DNA from: Paenibacillus cremeus
GTDB lineage: Bacteria; Bacillota; Bacilli; Paenibacillales; NBRC-103111
DNA: 64,000 bases
Direction of reading: 5' to 3'
NCBI RefSeq assembly: GCF_007786445.1
Contig: NZ_VNJI01000016.1
Location: 1-64,000, forward strand
Below are positions 16,688 to 25,708 of the stretch, in pieces (the stretch's first letter is position 1; each line of letters starts with the position of its first letter). The position numbers and the translations under genes are program-made. The notes below the pieces were generated by a model. It did not search any database, was not told the origin of the DNA, and saw nothing but the letters and a program-made list of their open reading frames with translations.

Positions 16688-17848
16688 ATGATCATCACGA
16701 TTATTAATATCGTTAACATCATTAACCAATTTATTGTGGCCGGAACCAAGCCCGTCATCACGTTGTATGCCTCCCAATTGGGCGCTACGCCATCGGAGAT
16801 CGGTCTGCTTGTATCCGTATTCGCCTTTTTGCCTGCCTTTTTAGCGGTGCATATCGGCAAATGGATTGATAAATACGGGGTTCGGCGGCTCGTTGCTTTT
16901 GGAGGAACGGGCATTGTTGTCTCGCTGATTGTCCCCATCCTGATGCCCAACTTGATTACCTTTATTTTTTCGCAGGCGTTGATGGGCATTGCCTTCACCT
17001 GTCAGGTCGTCGCACTCCAGAAGAGAGTGGGCAATAATACGGATAATGTGGATAAGCGCATTGCGATGTTCGGGCTATATTCTTCGCTCGGGGCGATGCT
17101 CGGTCCTTTGGTAAGCACCTTTATTTATGAAAAAGCAGGCTTTTCACTTTCCTACGCGGCCAACGGGTTTGCGGCTTTGATCGCTGTGGGAACCATTTAT
17201 GCGGTCAAAAAAGGGATCTGGGAAGTGTCCAAAGAAGCCCAAGCCCCGAAATTCGCCGATCATGAGAATAAGAGTGTGTGGAGCATGCTGCGGAACCGAG
17301 AGCTGCGCAACGCGGTCATCACCAGCGGCTTAGCCATTTCCAGCAAAGAAATTTTTTCGGCGTACTTTCCCCTGCTTGGGGAGAAGCTAGGTATGACTCC
17401 GACCACCATCGGCCTGATTCTGTCCATTATGGGCGGTGCAGCCATGATTATTCGCTTTGGACAGCATCCCTTGGTTCAACATTTTGGGAGGGGCCATGTC
17501 TTAACGTGGTCTTTGTACCTTAGCGGCCTCATCTATATTTTGACTGCCAATCTATCTGCCGTGCTTGTGATCGCGGTGCTGGTTACGGTGCTTGGGGCAA
17601 GTCTAGGCCTCGGACAGCCGCTAAGCTTGGCTTATGCCATCCAGGTCAGTCCGTTGGAACGCCGGGGCGAAGTCCTAGGGATGCGAATCACATTCAATCG
17701 CGTCTCCCAAACGCTAATCCCCGCCTTGTTCGGAGGAATCGGGGGGGTTGCTGGTCTTACGATCATTTTCGTAGCCAGTGGAGTCATGTTATTAGTCGGG
17801 GGATTCATGACTCGGCCAAAGATCGATCCCCAGAAGGTAGGGGCGTAG
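16688..17848 (+). CDS. MFS transporter
   Basis: A 12-helix major facilitator, about 386 residues from ATG 16688, which has GGAGG 5 nt upstream; the frame is open back to 16586, but that part would overlap the divergent deaminase start. The loop after helix 2 reads GKWIDKYGVRRLVAFGG, the MFS motif A. The second half begins after a cytoplasmic loop near ENKSVWSMLRNRELR. The family is drug/metabolite exporter-like. No substrate can be assigned. Confidence 0.85.
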   Translation: MIITIINIVNIINQFIVAGTKPVITLYASQLGATPSEIGLLVSVFAFLPAFLAVHIGKWIDKYGVRRLVAFGGTGIVVSLIVPILMPNLITFIFSQALMGIAFTCQVVALQKRVGNNTDNVDKRIAMFGLYSSLGAMLGPLVSTFIYEKAGFSLSYAANGFAALIAVGTIYAVKKGIWEVSKEAQAPKFADHENKSVWSMLRNRELRNAVITSGLAISSKEIFSAYFPLLGEKLGMTPTTIGLILSIMGGAAMIIRFGQHPLVQHFGRGHVLTWSLYLSGLIYILTANLSAVLVIAVLVTVLGASLGLGQPLSLAYAIQVSPLERRGEVLGMRITFNRVSQTLIPALFGGIGGVAGLTIIFVASGVMLLVGGFMTRPKIDPQKVGA

Positions 17849-17872
17849 CTGTATCGCATTATACTTATAGTT

Positions 17873-17908
17873 GACCGTCGAGAGGGTGCTCGGTGGTCTT
17901 TATTTATT
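17873..17908 (+). terminator. Probable terminator after the MFS gene
   Basis: GACCGTCGAG pairs imperfectly (with one G-T pair) with CTCGGTGGTC, followed by a T-rich run. Confidence 0.5.
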
Positions 17909-18017
17909 TCCCGGGGAATGCGCGGTACAATCATCCTAGGGTGACAGTAATTGATATACGTCTTTTTGTGGGCAGCAGTACAAGGATTGTCACTTACTTG
18001 CAGTGAACGGATCCTCC

Positions 18018-18023
18018 TATAAT
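18018..18023 (+). promoter_or_regulatory. Probable -10 element upstream of the second sugar operon
   Basis: TATAAT lies 72 nt before the lipoprotein ATG. The best -35 candidates (TTGCAG at 17998, TTACTT at 17994) are weak or badly spaced, so activation by the membrane AraC-type regulator of the operon is plausible. Confidence 0.4.
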
Positions 18024-18095
18024 AAACCCGAAGACGCTGCTCCGTGCTTGTGTTAAGCAGGAACAGCGGTGATAAAGCATAACAGGGAGGGTATT

Positions 18096-19649
18096 ATGAA
18101 AACATTCACGACAAAAAAAGTCAGTACGGTAATGTTGGCATCGCTTCTATTAGGCGTGCTGGCCGGCTGCGGCGGAGGAGAAACAAAGGAAGCGGCAAAA
18201 AGCGGTGCTGACAGCGCTGCGGCTCCCGCACAGAATTTGAAGGTTCAATTCATGGTTCCATCGTTTGCCGACGTTCCGGACATGAATAATGAGTATTGGT
18301 CCAAATTCCAAAAGGACAACAAAGTCCAATTGGATGTGGAATGGATTCCATCCGGCGATTATGATACGAAATTCGATCTCGTGCTCGCCTCCGGCAACCT
18401 TCCGGAAGTCATCGTAGCGAACAGCATCACCCGTCCGACGCTCCAAAATGCCGTGAAGCAGGGCGCGTTCTGGGATTTGACTCCGATCCTCGGTGACTTC
18501 AGCAAGTATCCGAATTTGAAGAACAACGGGTATAAGGATGTTTGGAACTATGTCCGTACCGACGGCAAAATCTTCGGCGTGCCGAGAAACCGTCCGCATA
18601 TCGACCTCAGCCTCAAAATCCGGAAGGACTGGCTGGATAAGCTTAATATTCCAGTGCCAACGACGCTCGATGAATATACAGCAGCACTAAAAGCGATGGT
18701 CAACGGCGATCCGGACGGCAACGGGAAGAAGGATACGATCGGTTTGATCGGACATGGCACGACAGGCAACTTTTTCTCGGACAGTGACGGCAGCTTCTTG
18801 GCTGCGTTTGGTGGTCTGGATCCCGTGTACGCTAAGGACGGCGGTCTGATTAACAAGTACCTGACGCCGAATTACACGAACATGGTCGCTTACTTCCGTC
18901 AGCTGTATGCCGATGGCATCTTGGCCAAAGACTTCTCAGCGATCAAGCAGACGCAAGCGGAGGAAATTTTTACCACAGGTCGTGCGGCCTCGTATGGCAG
19001 AAATACATGGCGGGATTACAGCTTCGAGCAAACCATCAAGAAGGTGCAGCCGGAGGCGAACGTCATTTCGCTGCCGCCGATGAAAGGTCCGGGCGGTACC
19101 AGTGTTCAGCTGTCGGTTCCGTTCTCTGGAGCGTTCTATATCTCGAAGAAGGTGCCGGAAGCGAAAGTGAAGCAAATTTTGGACTTCTTCGAACGGACGA
19201 CCACGCAGGAGCAGACTGATTTTAACTACTATGGAGTAGAAGGCGTAGACTACAAAATGGTCGAGGGTCAGCCGCAGCTTACCGAGCTGGGTGTCAAACA
19301 AGTTACTGCGAACGGGACGGGCGCGATTTTCCCACTCGCCTATAACAATAAAATGAAAGTCATCAATCCTGCGGCTCCGAAGGCGTATAACGATGCGAAA
19401 GAAAAATCGGTCGCCAGCTATGCCCAGGTGGGCAAGATTGATCCGTTCTCGATCATCAATTCGAATACTTGGACTTCGATCTGGCCGAAATACCAGTCCG
19501 ATTGGCAATCGAATGTGGTGAAGGCGATTGTAGGCCAAATCTCGATGGACGACTATAAAGCTTATATCGAGAAGCTAAACGCCACCGCAGAGTTCCAAAC
19601 GGCATACAAGGAATTTGCGGCCGACTACAAAGAGAAATTCCCGAAATAA
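18096..19649 (+). CDS. Extracellular solute-binding lipoprotein of a second LplA-type importer
   Basis: A 517-residue sugar-binding lipoprotein with lipobox LAGC (Cys25) and a LipO-like fold including the loop GDPDGNGKKDTIG. ATG 18096 is chosen for its AGGGAGGG ribosome site; nine extra in-frame residues upstream have none. It opens a same-strand run with a regulator, an enolase-superfamily enzyme and two permeases, so it is the receptor of that importer. Length and architecture match the lipoprotein at 4105. Confidence 0.9.
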   Translation: MKTFTTKKVSTVMLASLLLGVLAGCGGGETKEAAKSGADSAAAPAQNLKVQFMVPSFADVPDMNNEYWSKFQKDNKVQLDVEWIPSGDYDTKFDLVLASGNLPEVIVANSITRPTLQNAVKQGAFWDLTPILGDFSKYPNLKNNGYKDVWNYVRTDGKIFGVPRNRPHIDLSLKIRKDWLDKLNIPVPTTLDEYTAALKAMVNGDPDGNGKKDTIGLIGHGTTGNFFSDSDGSFLAAFGGLDPVYAKDGGLINKYLTPNYTNMVAYFRQLYADGILAKDFSAIKQTQAEEIFTTGRAASYGRNTWRDYSFEQTIKKVQPEANVISLPPMKGPGGTSVQLSVPFSGAFYISKKVPEAKVKQILDFFERTTTQEQTDFNYYGVEGVDYKMVEGQPQLTELGVKQVTANGTGAIFPLAYNNKMKVINPAAPKAYNDAKEKSVASYAQVGKIDPFSIINSNTWTSIWPKYQSDWQSNVVKAIVGQISMDDYKAYIEKLNATAEFQTAYKEFAADYKEKFPK

Positions 19650-19679
19650 CAGCTCGGGCTTAACGAACAGGGAGGGCTT

Positions 19680-21998
19680 ATGGTTAACTGGGGCAGCAAG
19701 CTTCTGAACAAACGACGAATGGCAAATCCGAGAACCTATTTGTACAGGCTCATCTGGCTTGGCTGTATTTCCGTGTGCATTCCGGTGTTTTTGGCCAGCC
19801 TGGTGTACTATCAGATCTCGACGAACCGGATGGAAAAATATATCCAGACGGAAAGCGATTCGTCCTTGACCATTATGAAGGACCGTGCTGAACGCGTCCT
19901 GCAAGAGATGGAGCAGGAGTCTCTCCAGTTAGCCAATGATCCCTTGATTCAGCAGGAGCTATCCGGGCCGATCGATGAAAGCGGTATTTTAAAGCTGGAT
20001 ATTTTGAAAAAAATCGCCCTGGTGAAAAATTTCAACAGCTTCATCAGCGAAATTTATCTCTATAGCAGCACGAATCAGCTTATTATTTCCAATGAATACG
20101 GGGCAATAGACAAAACTTATTACAAGTACAAAGATCAGCTCGATCAACTGCTGGCGAGCAAGCATCCGACCCAATGGACACAGCTGAAGGGCAAGGAAGG
20201 GTACATTACGTTTGCGAGGCAGCTGCCGTTAATCGGAACCGAAGGGCCTAAAGGGGTGCTGGCGTTTGAGATCGAAGCGTCCCAGCTGAGCAAGTTTATG
20301 GAAACCGACACCGTATTGCTCACGGGAGACCAGGATTTGTACATTGTGAAGCTGCACGATCCATTCGGGGTGGACCGGAAGCCGGGGGAAACTTTGGCGA
20401 AGCAGACCGCCGGGCTCAAGGGCATTGCGATCATCAAAGCTTCGGATCAAAGCTCAGGCCGATTTGTGGCGGAAGGCATTGACGGGAAGCCGGCCCAGTA
20501 CCATTTTGTCAAAAATGTGTTCTCCCGAACATACGTCTCTGTCATTCCCGAGCAAGTCATCACCGACCAGCTCAGCTGGATTCGGAACATGACGGCGCTG
20601 ATCCTGATCGTGTTCGTCGGCATCGGGATTCTCCTAACGTATATTACGTCCAAACGGGCGTACACGCCGATCGGACAACTGATGAACCACAGCCGAACGC
20701 TTCGGGGCAGCCGAACGAGTGGCATCGAGCTTAAAGGCAGCGAGCTGGATATCATCAAGGAATCGCTCGATTATTTGAGTCAAGAAAGCGAGAAGCTGCA
20801 CACCGTCATGCAAAATATCGAGCCCTCCTTGCGCGAAAAGTTCCTTTTCAAGCTGCTGAGCGGGGACTATACGGCCAATCAAACGCTGCTTCAGGATTGC
20901 CAAACGTACGGGATTCAGATGGAGATGACGAACGTCGTGCTCATTGTGGATGCGGAAAATATTTACCGGGAGAAGCGCTTTTTGCCCGAGGAGAAAGGCA
21001 TTGTAGCTTTTTCGCTGGCTAACGTGATGCAGGAGATTTTGAACGATCAGAAGCTGATGGGCTATGCGATTCCGTATCAGGGCAGAGGGGTGGCCATCCT
21101 GCAGTTTAAGCCGGATATGGTGCAGCAAACGATGCGGGACCTGACCTCGGACTATGTGTATGTGATGATCGATGCGTTCCACAAATATTTATCCTTTGAG
21201 GTGAACGTGGGGATCGGGAGGTTCTATCCTTCGATTGCGGACGTTCCGGTGTCCTACAAAGAGGCGGATCAAGCGCTGCAATACCGAATTTTTCGCGATG
21301 CGGAGCCGCTGTTATTTATTGATGACGTGGAGCACGTGAAAAAGCAGACCGTCCTGCGCTATCCGATCGAGCTGGAGCGGGAGATCCTTCATTCCCTCGA
21401 GCAGGAGGAGCTGGCTTCGGCGGTGCAGCATTTCAAGAAATTTACCGAAACGCTGCGAAATTCCCAATCGTACGTGTTCATTTACCAGAGCTATCATTTG
21501 TTTCTGTCGTCCTTTATTGTGTCGCTGGAGAAGGCGGGGGCGAATGTGTTCGATTTGATGGAGCAAAATTTGTTCGGCCAGCTCCGAAGCAAGCAAACGT
21601 CGAAGGAAATGCGCGACTGGTTTGAAGAATCGCTGTTTCCACTGTATCTGGAGTTAACACGCAATGACCGGGAAGCGGCAGGGGACTCGGCGATCCAATG
21701 GGTCTGCCAATATATTCATGAGCATTACGGCAGCGATGTCTCCTTGGTGCACTGCGCTGATCGCGTGGGGCTTAGCCCGTCGTATTTGAGCCGCTTATTT
21801 AAGAAGCAGGTAGGGAAGAACTTCCTCGAGTATGTGGTGGAAACGAAGATCGGCGAGGCCAAGCGGCTGCTCAAGGATACGGATCATAGCATCAGCGAGG
21901 TGGCAGAGGCGATCGGCTATTCCGAGCGCAACTTTATTCGCCTGTTTCAGCGTTATGTACAGATGACCCCGGGGCATTTTCGCTCCGAGCATCGTTAA
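19680..21998 (+). CDS. Membrane-anchored AraC-family transcriptional regulator
   Basis: A 772-residue one-component regulator. The N-terminus is built like a YesM sensor: membrane helix at about residues 25-47, an extracellular cache-like region, and a second helix near 300-322 (MTALILIVFVGIGILLTYI). Instead of a kinase, the cytoplasmic part ends in an AraC DNA-binding domain (GLSPSYLSRLFKKQVGKNF; EVAEAIGYSERNFIRLFQ). A GGGAGGG site precedes the ATG. Sensing outside and DNA binding inside are thus joined in one polypeptide, as in the large YtdP-like regulators of Paenibacillus. It follows the lipoprotein by 30 nt and probably controls this operon. Confidence 0.9.
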   Translation: MVNWGSKLLNKRRMANPRTYLYRLIWLGCISVCIPVFLASLVYYQISTNRMEKYIQTESDSSLTIMKDRAERVLQEMEQESLQLANDPLIQQELSGPIDESGILKLDILKKIALVKNFNSFISEIYLYSSTNQLIISNEYGAIDKTYYKYKDQLDQLLASKHPTQWTQLKGKEGYITFARQLPLIGTEGPKGVLAFEIEASQLSKFMETDTVLLTGDQDLYIVKLHDPFGVDRKPGETLAKQTAGLKGIAIIKASDQSSGRFVAEGIDGKPAQYHFVKNVFSRTYVSVIPEQVITDQLSWIRNMTALILIVFVGIGILLTYITSKRAYTPIGQLMNHSRTLRGSRTSGIELKGSELDIIKESLDYLSQESEKLHTVMQNIEPSLREKFLFKLLSGDYTANQTLLQDCQTYGIQMEMTNVVLIVDAENIYREKRFLPEEKGIVAFSLANVMQEILNDQKLMGYAIPYQGRGVAILQFKPDMVQQTMRDLTSDYVYVMIDAFHKYLSFEVNVGIGRFYPSIADVPVSYKEADQALQYRIFRDAEPLLFIDDVEHVKKQTVLRYPIELEREILHSLEQEELASAVQHFKKFTETLRNSQSYVFIYQSYHLFLSSFIVSLEKAGANVFDLMEQNLFGQLRSKQTSKEMRDWFEESLFPLYLELTRNDREAAGDSAIQWVCQYIHEHYGSDVSLVHCADRVGLSPSYLSRLFKKQVGKNFLEYVVETKIGEAKRLLKDTDHSISEVAEAIGYSERNFIRLFQRYVQMTPGHFRSEHR

Positions 21999-22024
21999 AT
22001 CGAATGGATTGGAGAACGATATCG

Positions 22025-23110
22025 ATGAAAATCAAACGGATCGAGACGTTTACGACCCGGCAGCTGTCCGTCGTGCGTGTCACTTCGGAGGACGGACTGC
22101 AGGGCTATGGGCAAATCGCGCCATACCATGCCAATATTTCGGCGCTCGTGCTTCATCAGCAGGTCGCTCCCCATGCACTGGGGGCCGACGCCAACGACAT
22201 CGAGGCGCTGGTTGAGAAGGTGGTCAGGGAAGAGCATAAATTTCCCGGCTCTTATATTTGCCGAGCGGTCGGTGGGCTAGACACGGCTTTGTGGGATTTG
22301 AAGGGGAAGCGTCTGGGAAAAAGCGTCAGCGAGCTGTTGGGCGGTACGCCCGGCAAAGTGAAAATTTATGGCTCCAGCATGAAGCGCAACATTTCACCGG
22401 CTGCGGAAGCCGAGCGGATTCAGCGTTTGATGGAAACGCAGGGCATCGAGGCGTTCAAAATCCGCATCGCCAACAATTTTGCAAACGATGTGGATGTGTA
22501 TCCGGGCCGATCGGAGGAAGTGGTGCGGGCGGTACGGAAAGCCATCGGTAACCGCGCGGAGCTGTTTGTTGATGCGAACAGCGGACTGACGCCGGCCAAA
22601 GCGATTGAAACCGGCAAGATGCTGGCTGAGTACGGAGTGTGCCATTTTGAGGAGCCATGCCCCTATATGGAGTTAGAATGGACCAAGCAGGTAGCCGATG
22701 CCTTGGATATTCCGGTCACGGGCGGGGAGCAGGATACGGATTTGGCCCAGTTCCGCCGTATGATTTTGATGCGCGCCGTGGACATCGTCCAGCCGGATAT
22801 TTGCTATGTAGGTGGAATCAGCCGTGCGCTGGAGGTTGCCAAAATGGCGGAGGCTGTTGGGATGCCTTGTATGCCGCATGCCGCCAATTTATCGATGCTG
22901 ACCGTCTTTACGATGCACATGGTTTCGGCCATTCCGAATCCGGGCAAATACATGGAATTTACGATTGAAGACGACGCTTGGACAAACGGCTTGTTTACCG
23001 AGCCTCTGAAGGTGGAGGATGGTCAAGTTCAGGTTCCGCAGGGTCCAGGCTGGGGCATCACGGTGAATCCGGAATGGCTGGAAAAGGCGGAGTATCAAAT
23101 CAGCGAATAA
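22025..23110 (+). CDS. Enolase-superfamily enzyme (mandelate racemase/muconate lactonizing group)
   Basis: A 361-residue TIM-barrel enzyme with a capping domain. Readable active-site residues: Lys145/Arg147 in FKIRIA, metal ligands Asp183 (VDANSG), Glu209 (HFEEPCP) and Glu235 (TGGEQD), and the Asp258-His285 dyad (QPDICYVGG; MPHAANL). This is the mandelate-racemase layout used by many sugar-acid dehydratases. The context of a sugar importer suggests it dehydrates or epimerises an acid sugar, but the substrate is open. ATG 22025 is chosen over 22004 for its GGAGA site. It lies between the regulator and the permeases. Confidence 0.85.
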   Translation: MKIKRIETFTTRQLSVVRVTSEDGLQGYGQIAPYHANISALVLHQQVAPHALGADANDIEALVEKVVREEHKFPGSYICRAVGGLDTALWDLKGKRLGKSVSELLGGTPGKVKIYGSSMKRNISPAAEAERIQRLMETQGIEAFKIRIANNFANDVDVYPGRSEEVVRAVRKAIGNRAELFVDANSGLTPAKAIETGKMLAEYGVCHFEEPCPYMELEWTKQVADALDIPVTGGEQDTDLAQFRRMILMRAVDIVQPDICYVGGISRALEVAKMAEAVGMPCMPHAANLSMLTVFTMHMVSAIPNPGKYMEFTIEDDAWTNGLFTEPLKVEDGQVQVPQGPGWGITVNPEWLEKAEYQISE

Positions 23111-23143
23111 GCAATGGGCGAGGATGGAGGTACGGAGAGAATC

Positions 23144-24115
23144 ATGCAGACACATACACCTGCACAGACTCAGACGAATCTGAGGATAGATAGAGAGCGC
23201 AGCCAGAGCTATTCGCGATTGTGGAGGGCGATGGTCCAATGCAAATGGATGTACGTGCTGGCGCTGCCAGGCATCCTGTATTTTATTTTGTTCAAATTCG
23301 TGCCCTTGTGGGGGCTGATGATTGCGTTTAAAGAATATAACCCGTTTCAAGGCTTCTGGGGCAGCCGGTGGATTGGCTTTACGAATTTTACGGATTTGTT
23401 TTCGAGCCAAATCTTTTATCTCATGCTCCGCAATACGTTTGCGGTTAATATTTTCAGCATTATCTTCATGTTTCCGCTGCCGATTCTGCTGGCTTTAATG
23501 CTCAACGAGGTCCGTCATGAGGCGTTTAAGCGGATCAACCAGTCGATAGTCTATTTGCCCCATTTTTTATCGTGGGTCGTGGTGGCCAGTATGACCTTCT
23601 TCATGCTGTCCACGGATGTGGGGCTGATCAATAAGCTGTTCTCGGCGGTGGGCATCGGGCCAGTGTCGTTTCTGTCCAACCCGGATTATTTCTGGGGATT
23701 GCTGACTGCGCAGAGCATGTGGAAGGAAGTCGGCTGGGGAACGATTATTTTCCTTGCAGCCATGGCCGGCGTAGATCCGCAGCAGTACGAGGCCGCCGTG
23801 ATCGACGGGGCATCGCGAATGAAGCAAATCTGGCATGTGACGCTGCCGGCGATTCGTCCGACGATTATTATTTTGCTGATTCTGCGGCTCGGTCATATGG
23901 CGGATGTGGGCTTTGAGCAAATTTTGTTGATGAACAATCCGCTGGTCACCTCCGTATCCCAGGTGTTTGACACGTATGCGTATACGATCGGGATCTTGGG
24001 AGGGAAAGTGAGTGTCGGTGTCACGGTAGGGATGTTCAAGGGCGTCGTGGGGCTAGTCTTAGTGATGATATCCAACTACGCCGTGAAGAAGCTGGGGCAA
24101 GAGGGGATTTATTAA
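23144..24115 (+). CDS. LplB-type ABC transporter permease (second system)
   Basis: A six-helix importer subunit of about 323 residues, with the EAA loop YEAAVIDGASRMKQIWHV. The start at ATG 23144 has GGAGAG upstream; an ATG at 23114 has none. It resembles the permease at 5716 closely in layout (YFILFKFVPLWGLMIAFKEYNP). It works with the next gene. Confidence 0.92.
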   Translation: MQTHTPAQTQTNLRIDRERSQSYSRLWRAMVQCKWMYVLALPGILYFILFKFVPLWGLMIAFKEYNPFQGFWGSRWIGFTNFTDLFSSQIFYLMLRNTFAVNIFSIIFMFPLPILLALMLNEVRHEAFKRINQSIVYLPHFLSWVVVASMTFFMLSTDVGLINKLFSAVGIGPVSFLSNPDYFWGLLTAQSMWKEVGWGTIIFLAAMAGVDPQQYEAAVIDGASRMKQIWHVTLPAIRPTIIILLILRLGHMADVGFEQILLMNNPLVTSVSQVFDTYAYTIGILGGKVSVGVTVGMFKGVVGLVLVMISNYAVKKLGQEGIY

Positions 24116-24135
24116 GGAGAAGGAGGGGAGCTCAC

Positions 24136-25014
24136 TTGAGTTTTGTAGCTACCAAGAAGCTGACGGTCTTCGATTATATAAACTACTCGCTGCTTGCCGT
24201 CATTTCCATCGCGTGCGTGTTTCCGTTTATTTATGTGTTCAGCGTGTCGTTTACCGACCCGGCCGTGTATGTGCCATTGGAATTTTATCTGGTTCCCGAA
24301 AAATGGTCGTTAGCCGCCTACAAGTACATTTTATCCACCAACAGCTTTATTAACGCGCTTAATAGCACGGTGTACGTTACGGGCATCGGGACAGCACTTA
24401 GTATCGTGCTCTCGTTTACGTTTGCGTACGTGTTAACCAAAAAGCACGTGCCCGGCCGCAAGCTGATGCTTGGCGGGGTGGTGTTCACGCTCGTTTTCAA
24501 CGCGGGGATCCTGCCGAACTACTTGTTAATGAAGGAAATGAATTTGTTAAATTCCCATTGGTCGTTGATCTTGTCCGGTCTAACGAACGCGTGGAGCTTG
24601 CTGGTCATCAAAGGGTTTCTGGATTCGCTCCCCCCAGAGCTGGAGGAGGCGGCGCGCATTGACGGCTGCTCGGACATCGGCGTCTTTTGGCGCATCGTGA
24701 TCCCATTATCCATGCCCGCCATCGCCGCGTTCTTCCTGTTCTTCGCGGTGTCGTACTGGAACACGTACTTCAACGCCCTAGTTTATTTGAGCGACGCGAA
24801 AAAATGGACCCTGCAGGTGCTGGTGAAATCGCTGGTCATCGATTCCGAATCGAACGGCGTCGGCGCGGGCGGAGGCAGTGACGACCGGGTGCTCCCGCAG
24901 GAAACGATCCGCATGGCGTCCATTGTACTGGCGATGGTGCCGATCTTGATCGTGTACCCGTTTTTGCAGAAGCATTTTGCCAAGGGCGTTATGCTCGGCT
25001 CGGTTAAGGGGTAG
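24136..25014 (+). CDS. YtcP-type ABC transporter permease (second system), TTG start
   Basis: A 292-residue CUT1 permease with EAA loop LEEAARIDGCSDIGVFWRI and the family-typical end FAKGVMLGSVKG. The start codon is TTG, supported by a strong AGGAGGGGAG at 24121-24130 and by the absence of any nearby ATG or GTG in frame. An insert rich in Gly (SNGVGAGGGSDD) lies in the last periplasmic loop. Last gene of the operon; a terminator follows. Confidence 0.92.
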   Translation: MSFVATKKLTVFDYINYSLLAVISIACVFPFIYVFSVSFTDPAVYVPLEFYLVPEKWSLAAYKYILSTNSFINALNSTVYVTGIGTALSIVLSFTFAYVLTKKHVPGRKLMLGGVVFTLVFNAGILPNYLLMKEMNLLNSHWSLILSGLTNAWSLLVIKGFLDSLPPELEEAARIDGCSDIGVFWRIVIPLSMPAIAAFFLFFAVSYWNTYFNALVYLSDAKKWTLQVLVKSLVIDSESNGVGAGGGSDDRVLPQETIRMASIVLAMVPILIVYPFLQKHFAKGVMLGSVKG

Positions 25015-25055
25015 TGGAAAGGGCTGTGTGTGGAGTTCGAGTATACTAAGGCTAA

Positions 25056-25105
25056 GGAAACCGCAGGATGCATGACAGAAATGTCATACCTTGCGGTTTC
25101 TTTTA
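25056..25105 (+). terminator. Intrinsic terminator of the second sugar operon
   Basis: GAAACCGCAGG (25057-25067) pairs with CCTTGCGGTTTC (25089-25100), followed by TTTT. Confidence 0.85.
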
Positions 25106-25178
25106 TAAGATTCGCTTCTGCTGCCGGAAGTAGAGTATAGTAGGAATAGTTGAAAATATATTCCAGGAGGCTACTGCC

Positions 25179-25580
25179 ATGGTACAGGAGATTTGGATTA
25201 ACCTGCCGGTCAAAGATGTTGGGAGGTCAGCTGCCTTTTTCAATGAGATTGGAATCCATGCGGTGAGCTTTGGTAACGAGAGAGCCAAGCTTGCCATAGG
25301 CCAAACAACGATTCTGCTGTTCCCGGATGCGGCGTTTGAGAAATTTACAGGTTCAAAAATCGCAGATACGTCCCATAGCGCAGAAGTAATATTTTCCATT
25401 GGCGCTGATAGCAGAGAAGAAATCGATGCCTTTATTCAAAAAGTAGAGCTTGCCGGAGGAAGCATCTTTGGCAAGCCGAGTGAGGTTGACGGCTGGATGT
25501 ACGGCGCAGGATTTGCCGACCTGGACGGTCACCGCTGGAACCTGCTGTACATGGATAAGAGCAAAATGCCGAAAAGCTAA
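25179..25580 (+). CDS. VOC-superfamily (glyoxalase/bleomycin-resistance fold) protein
   Basis: A 133-residue single-domain protein with the paired beta-alpha-beta-beta-beta modules of the vicinal oxygen chelate fold. The N-terminal module starts INLPVKDVGRSAAFFNEIGI and the C-terminal one ends GFADLDGHRWNLLYMD, typical of PhnB/YaeR-like proteins that often lack a known substrate. Ribosome site AGGAGG. Monocistronic: terminators on both sides. Confidence 0.88.
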   Translation: MVQEIWINLPVKDVGRSAAFFNEIGIHAVSFGNERAKLAIGQTTILLFPDAAFEKFTGSKIADTSHSAEVIFSIGADSREEIDAFIQKVELAGGSIFGKPSEVDGWMYGAGFADLDGHRWNLLYMDKSKMPKS

Positions 25581-25585
25581 TATGG

Positions 25586-25625
25586 AAACGCCGGTCACCT
25601 GCTTTAGGTTACCGGCGTTTTTTAC
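25586..25625 (+). terminator. Intrinsic terminator of the VOC gene
   Basis: AAACGCCGGT (25586-25595) pairs with ACCGGCGTTT (25611-25620), followed by a T-run. Confidence 0.88.
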
Positions 25626-25708
25626 ACCCCGCATAATCTCATATCTGCAAGTGTCAAAGCGGCGTGTGCTTCACGACCAAACGACCAACGACGCCCAACA
25701 ACGAGCGG

